Below are positions 5,715 to 7,946 of a DNA stretch of 7,946 nt, piece by piece. Each line of letters starts with the position of its first letter. Position 1 is the stretch's first letter. Location of the stretch: NCBI GenBank assembly GCA_030619435.1, contig JAUXBI010000074.1:1-7946 (forward strand). The letters run 5' to 3'. The notes beneath the pieces were generated by a model. That model searched no databases. It saw nothing but the letters and a program-made list of their open reading frames with translations, and was not told the DNA's origin. Both the position numbers and the translations under genes were made by a program. This DNA is from Syntrophaceae bacterium (GTDB taxonomy: Bacteria; Desulfobacterota; Syntrophia; Syntrophales; UBA2210).

Positions 5715-5752
5715 TCCAGTCTGTCTTTCGTATATATGAAAGACAGACTGGA
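5715..5752. repeat. Perfect 15-bp inverted repeat with 8-base loop
   Basis: TCCAGTCTGTCTTTC (5715-5729) is the exact reverse complement of GAAAGACAGACTGGA (5738-5752), around GTATATAT. The loop itself can pair partly. Neither strand has a following T-run, so it is not a classical terminator. It lies between the two GTAA-loop hairpins inside the IS relic. Confidence 0.9.
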
Positions 5753-5762
5753 CAAGTGAAAC

Positions 5763-6704
5763 TTAAATCAGCAGATACCACGTCTGTAAGGGCGTGGAGA
5801 TTCGTTGTAACATTTCTCCATTGTGTTCCAGTACCAGCGCTCTCCCGCATGTCTTGTTAAGAACACACAACGCGACATGATACCCCATTCGGTTTGCGAG
5901 TGTATAGTCGAAGATCTGAACAAAAATCCGTCCAACATCATTTTGCGCCCAGCTGTCAAAAATCCTGTTGAGAAACGTGCCGAATCCCTCCGGCGTTATA
6001 CTCCATTCGGTCACAAGCTCCGAATGTTTCCTGCTCTTATCTGCGGCCCACTTTTTCGCATCTCTTTGGAAGGGGGCCTCCTTCTTAAAATTCTTTTCCT
6101 CCACTACGGGGATAAACTGGATGAAATCGAAATGTTTCTTCAGAAAATCATAGATATACAGCGGATCTTCCGTGCTGATGTTTGTTATACACACGAGGGC
6201 ATTGTAATCCACGTTGTATTTCCTGAGGTTTTCCACCCCCTTCATAACGCTGACGAAGGAACCCCTGCCCGAGCTGTTCACTCTGTAGTGGTTGTGGATA
6301 TCCTCAGGGCCGTCGATGCTTACGCCGATCAGGAAGCTGTTTTCCTTGAAGAACTCTGCCCATTTCGAATCTATCAGTGTGGCGTTGGTCTGAAAAGCGT
6401 TTGTTATCTCCTGACCCGGTCTTTTATATTTCCTTTGTAATTCTACGGCATTTCTGAAGAAATCAAGGCCCATCAGGCAAGGTTCTCCTCCCTGCCATAC
6501 AAATTGAACGGGATATTTCCGGGGTCGGGACCGGATATAGTCTCTTACAAAAATTTCCAAGGTCTCACTGTCCATTTTCCAGTTGTATGAAGGATCGCAC
6601 CCATCCTTTTTGCAGCTGTAAAAGCAGTAAACGCAGTCAAGATTGCACAGCGGCCCGCAGGGCTTTGCCATTATCTCGAAGGTATATTCTTCTTTATTTG
6701 TCAT
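5763..6704 (-). pseudogene. Truncated anaerobic sulfatase-maturase-type radical SAM protein (anSME)
   Basis: The frame encodes 313 residues, of which the first 298 match the anSME/SPASM radical SAM family. This family oxidises a Cys or Ser of sulfatases to formylglycine under anaerobic conditions. The 4Fe-4S site is C20-x3-C24-x2-C27 within KPCGPLCNLDCVYCFY. QFVWQGGEP (67-75) is the GGEP motif, FQTNATLID (104-112) follows, and VSIDGP (128-133) is a SAM-contact region. C280 and C286, spaced CX5C in CVLNKTCGRALVLEHNGE, fit the first two auxiliary-cluster cysteines. The family normally continues with YSCDHF, giving the third cluster cysteine and the catalytic aspartate. Here, after M298, the frame runs into about 15 unrelated residues encoded by the IS relic and stops. 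The rest of the SPASM domain is not found leftward in any minus-strand frame I read. The enzyme is therefore very likely inactive. The start at 6704 has only a weak ribosome binding site (AAGAAAG). No sulfatase gene is in view. Confidence 0.85.
5778..5797 (+). repeat. GTAA-loop hairpin, copy 2, at the relic's right edge
   Basis: CCACGTCT pairs with GGGCGTGG around GTAA, 8 bp including two G-T pairs. It is closely related to copy 1 and is followed by GGAGAT-like sequence in both cases. It ends 13 bases before the point where the radical SAM gene resumes, a suitable place for the subterminal hairpin of an IS200/IS605 right end. On the minus strand it lies within the foreign tail of the truncated radical SAM frame. 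Confidence 0.6.
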
Positions 6705-6753
6705 AGTGGAGCTTTCTTACAATGGAAAATTGATTTTCACGAGCAGATAATTG

Positions 6754-6783
6754 TTGAATTCTGGCAGGAAAAACAAGTATAGT
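6754..6783 (+). promoter_or_regulatory. Candidate promoter for the DHPS-like MBL gene
   Basis: TTGAAT (6754-6759) and TATAGT (6778-6783) are 18 bp apart; the -10 matches five of six positions. Transcription would begin near 6790, about 33 bases before the ATG at 6823. The boxes overlap those proposed for the divergent radical SAM gene. Confidence 0.45.
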
Positions 6784-6786
6784 CAA
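6758..6786 (-). promoter_or_regulatory. Candidate promoter for the radical SAM gene
   Basis: On the minus strand TTGACT (6786-6781) is followed after 17 bp by CAGAAT (6763-6758), four of six -10 matches. It lies almost exactly on top of the plus-strand promoter candidate for the divergent MBL gene. Confidence 0.35.
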
Positions 6787-6822
6787 CCAGAACATGATTG
6801 AAAACAGGGGGGAAACTATATA

Positions 6823-7701
6823 ATGGAAATTGAAGGCCGGCTTGACAATCTGAGGATTACCGTGGTTGCCGAGGATTCGGTGCAGTATGAAAGCTCTTAC
6901 CTGGGACAGCATGGCATCTCCCTGCTTCTTGAGGCGGAAAGGAAGGGAACTGTAAAAAGGGTGCTTGTGGATGTGGCCCAGAATCCTGATGCGCTTCTTG
7001 AAAACATGATGAAGATGAACATCTCTCCCGCATCTATCGACGTTATTGTTTTGACTCACTGTCATTATGATCATACCCGGGGACTGGCGAAAGTGCTTTG
7101 TGAGATTGGGAAGAAAAATTTTCCAGTCATTGCTCACCCTGATATATTCCGGTTAAACTTTACAACGGATCCGTTTCTCCGGCATATTGGTGTCGTGGAT
7201 GGTGATTCCAGGGAAAATATTGAGGCCGCCGGGGGTATTCTTTATCTAACGAAGGATCCTATGCAAATCATGCCCGGTCTTATGACAACGGGTGAAGTTG
7301 CGAGGGTGACAGATTTTGAAGAGGTGGATATGTCTCTCTTCACAGTGATAGAAGGTGAAATAAAAAGCGATACGATGCTTGATGATATTTCTGTGGCAGC
7401 GAATGTTAAAGAGAGGGGAATAGTTGTTGTTACCGGATGTGGACATGCGGGAATTATCAATATTCTGAGGCATATACGTTCATTGAAGAATGAACAGAAG
7501 ATTCACGGGATCATTGGCGGGTTTCATCTTGTCGAGGCTTCGAAAACAAGAATCCTGAAGACTGTACGGGGCCTTAAAGAATTTGGACCTGACTGGATAG
7601 CAGCTGGTCACTGTACAGGATTCAGAACCCAGGTCGAGCTTTTTAATACATTCAAGGACAAATTCTCCCCTTTGTGCACCGGTATGGTGGTCGATATTTA
7701 A
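6823..7701 (+). CDS. DHPS-like MBL-fold metallohydrolase
   Basis: This intact 292-residue protein belongs to the metallo-beta-lactamase-fold group often annotated 'DHPS-like' or '7,8-dihydropterin-6-yl-methyl-4-(beta-D-ribofuranosyl)aminobenzene-5'-phosphate synthase-like'. The opening strand LRITVVAEDSV is followed by HGISLLLEA and LVDVAQNPDALLENM, also family-like. The zinc motif VLTHCHYDHTRGL gives H79, H81, D83 and H84. Further likely ligands or active-site residues are D187-D188 in DDIS, H208 in TGCGHAG, H235 in GGFH and H263 in AGHCTG, all where this subfamily keeps them. It should therefore be a metal-dependent cytosolic hydrolase, but the pterin-related annotation is historical and its real substrate is unknown. 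The ATG has AGGGGGG 10 bases upstream, a slightly long spacing. The gene is divergent from the truncated radical SAM gene. It is unrelated in detail to the MBL fragment at the left edge. Confidence 0.88.
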   Translation: MEIEGRLDNLRITVVAEDSVQYESSYLGQHGISLLLEAERKGTVKRVLVDVAQNPDALLENMMKMNISPASIDVIVLTHCHYDHTRGLAKVLCEIGKKNFPVIAHPDIFRLNFTTDPFLRHIGVVDGDSRENIEAAGGILYLTKDPMQIMPGLMTTGEVARVTDFEEVDMSLFTVIEGEIKSDTMLDDISVAANVKERGIVVVTGCGHAGIINILRHIRSLKNEQKIHGIIGGFHLVEASKTRILKTVRGLKEFGPDWIAAGHCTGFRTQVELFNTFKDKFSPLCTGMVVDI

Positions 7702-7786
7702 TCCACTATCTTGATCATCCGGGGCTTTATTCGTCTTTTCAAAACCACCCGGTGACAGCCTCCCGGCAGTTTCGCGAAGATGATGC

Positions 7787-7815
7787 TTGCAATCCTGCCC
7801 GGTATCTTCTAGACT
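7787..7815 (+). promoter_or_regulatory. Weak candidate promoter for the recombinase gene
   Basis: TTGCAA (7787-7792) and TAGACT (7810-7815) are 17 bp apart, each matching four of six consensus positions. They lie in the 141-base gap after the MBL gene, where I see no clear terminator. The predicted start near 7822 is about 20 bases before the ATG at 7843. Confidence 0.28.
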
Positions 7816-7842
7816 TTTGCCGGTGTTAACAGGATGGGATAA

Positions 7843-7946
7843 ATGTATCATCACGTTGATGTATATCTTAATTTTCTCGCGGTTGAAAAGGGCGTTTCTC
7901 TCAATACCCTGGAGGCGTACAGCAGGGATCTGAACCGCTATGTAGA
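7843..7946 (+). CDS. Tyrosine recombinase XerC/XerD family, N-terminal 34 codons
   Basis: The first 34 codons of a gene that runs off the window. The translation (VDVYLNFLAVEKGVSLNTLE then AYSRDLNRYV) is the start of the SAM-like, core-binding N-terminal domain of XerC/XerD recombinases: a short helix, the 'EKG.S..TL.AYSRDL..Y' pattern, then the next helix. XerC/XerD resolve chromosome dimers at dif, while related integrases move mobile elements. The close similarity to housekeeping XerD makes that more likely, but the catalytic domain with the R-H-R-Y residues is outside. The start is fixed by an in-frame TAA directly before the ATG, with AGGA 8 bases upstream. Confidence 0.85.
   Translation, partial: MYHHVDVYLNFLAVEKGVSLNTLEAYSRDLNRYV

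Larger units (their letters stand above)
5382..5810 (+). mobile_element. Decayed IS200/IS605-family element (about 430 bp)
   Basis: This stretch combines a bulged hairpin at one side, a degenerate Y1 transposase reading frame, and two related stem-loops with GTAA loops towards the other side. That is the architecture of an IS200-type insertion sequence shrunk by deletion. Its right boundary is placed at 5810 because the radical SAM gene coming from the right matches its family up to codon 298 (5811-5813) and stops matching there. The left boundary is uncertain; the A-run and hairpin near 5382 are the best candidates. I found no tnpB. These elements do not make target duplications, so none is expected. 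Confidence 0.65.

Noticed and set aside
5628..5810. 7-bp direct repeat GTTGTAA (5628-5634 and 5804-5810) as a target-site duplication of a 169-bp element
   Set aside because: The enclosed segment has no terminal inverted repeats, and IS200/IS605 elements make no duplications. Joining the flanks would not restore the radical SAM frame beyond a few codons. Likely chance.
5823..6440. 205-codon plus-strand ORF antisense to the radical SAM gene
   Set aside because: The opposite strand carries unmistakable radical SAM motifs over the same bases; this frame shows none.
7480..7854. 124-codon minus-strand ORF overlapping the MBL gene and the recombinase start
   Set aside because: It is mostly antisense to the conserved MBL C-terminus and shows no domain or ribosome binding site.
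1..7946. CRISPR array, tRNA, rRNA or defence system
   Set aside because: No regularly spaced repeats, no cloverleaf-like segments and no defence-associated domains were seen in any part of the window.

Overview
The window looks like a chromosomal piece from a Gram-negative, anaerobic, probably deltaproteobacterial (Desulfobacterota-type) organism. This placement is an inference. It rests on a pcm / YqaA / NlpD-like lipoprotein operon, an anaerobic sulfatase-maturase-type radical SAM gene, a DHPS-like metallo-beta-lactamase-fold protein, and moderate GC. No rRNA or other direct taxonomic marker is present.

Layout. Positions 1-2281 hold a tight minus-strand operon, read from right to left: pcm (protein repair methyltransferase), a YqaA/DedA membrane protein, an NlpD-like LysM/LytM lipoprotein whose peptidase centre is degenerate, and an MBL-fold hydrolase cut by the window edge. 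Gaps between genes are 8-10 bp. A non-coding stretch of about 420 bp follows, then a plus-strand gene for a tetraprenyl-beta-curcumene synthase (YtpB/DUF2600) family terpene cyclase (2703-3758). I know this family mainly from Bacilli, so it is the most unexpected metabolic gene here. After another gap with a good sigma70-type promoter come a small two-helix membrane protein of unknown function (4148-4522) and a UspA-type universal stress protein (4796-5314), which has a structured-looking leader.

Positions about 5382-5810 are a mobile-element graveyard. They hold a strong bulged hairpin, a decayed IS200/IS605-family Y1 transposase (tnpA) that lost its catalytic middle, two related GTAA-loop hairpins, and a perfect 15-bp palindrome. 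The relic ends exactly where a minus-strand radical SAM gene of the anaerobic sulfatase-maturase (anSME) type loses family similarity. That gene is truncated just before the third SPASM cysteine and the adjacent aspartate, so it is annotated as a pseudogene. Divergent from it, with promoter candidates that overlap on opposite strands, is an intact DHPS-like MBL-fold protein (6823-7701). The window closes with the first 34 codons of a XerC/XerD tyrosine recombinase (7843 onward).

How the parts work together. The left operon deals with envelope and protein maintenance. The middle genes are single transcription units, one for lipid/terpenoid synthesis and one for stress. The right part shows loss of a post-translational-modification enzyme next to an IS relic. 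I see no CRISPR array, tRNA, rRNA, or recognisable defence system. The items most worth following up are the out-of-place terpene cyclase, the truncated maturase with its IS200 remnant, the catalytically degenerate LytM factor, and a possible pseudoknot in the uspA leader.
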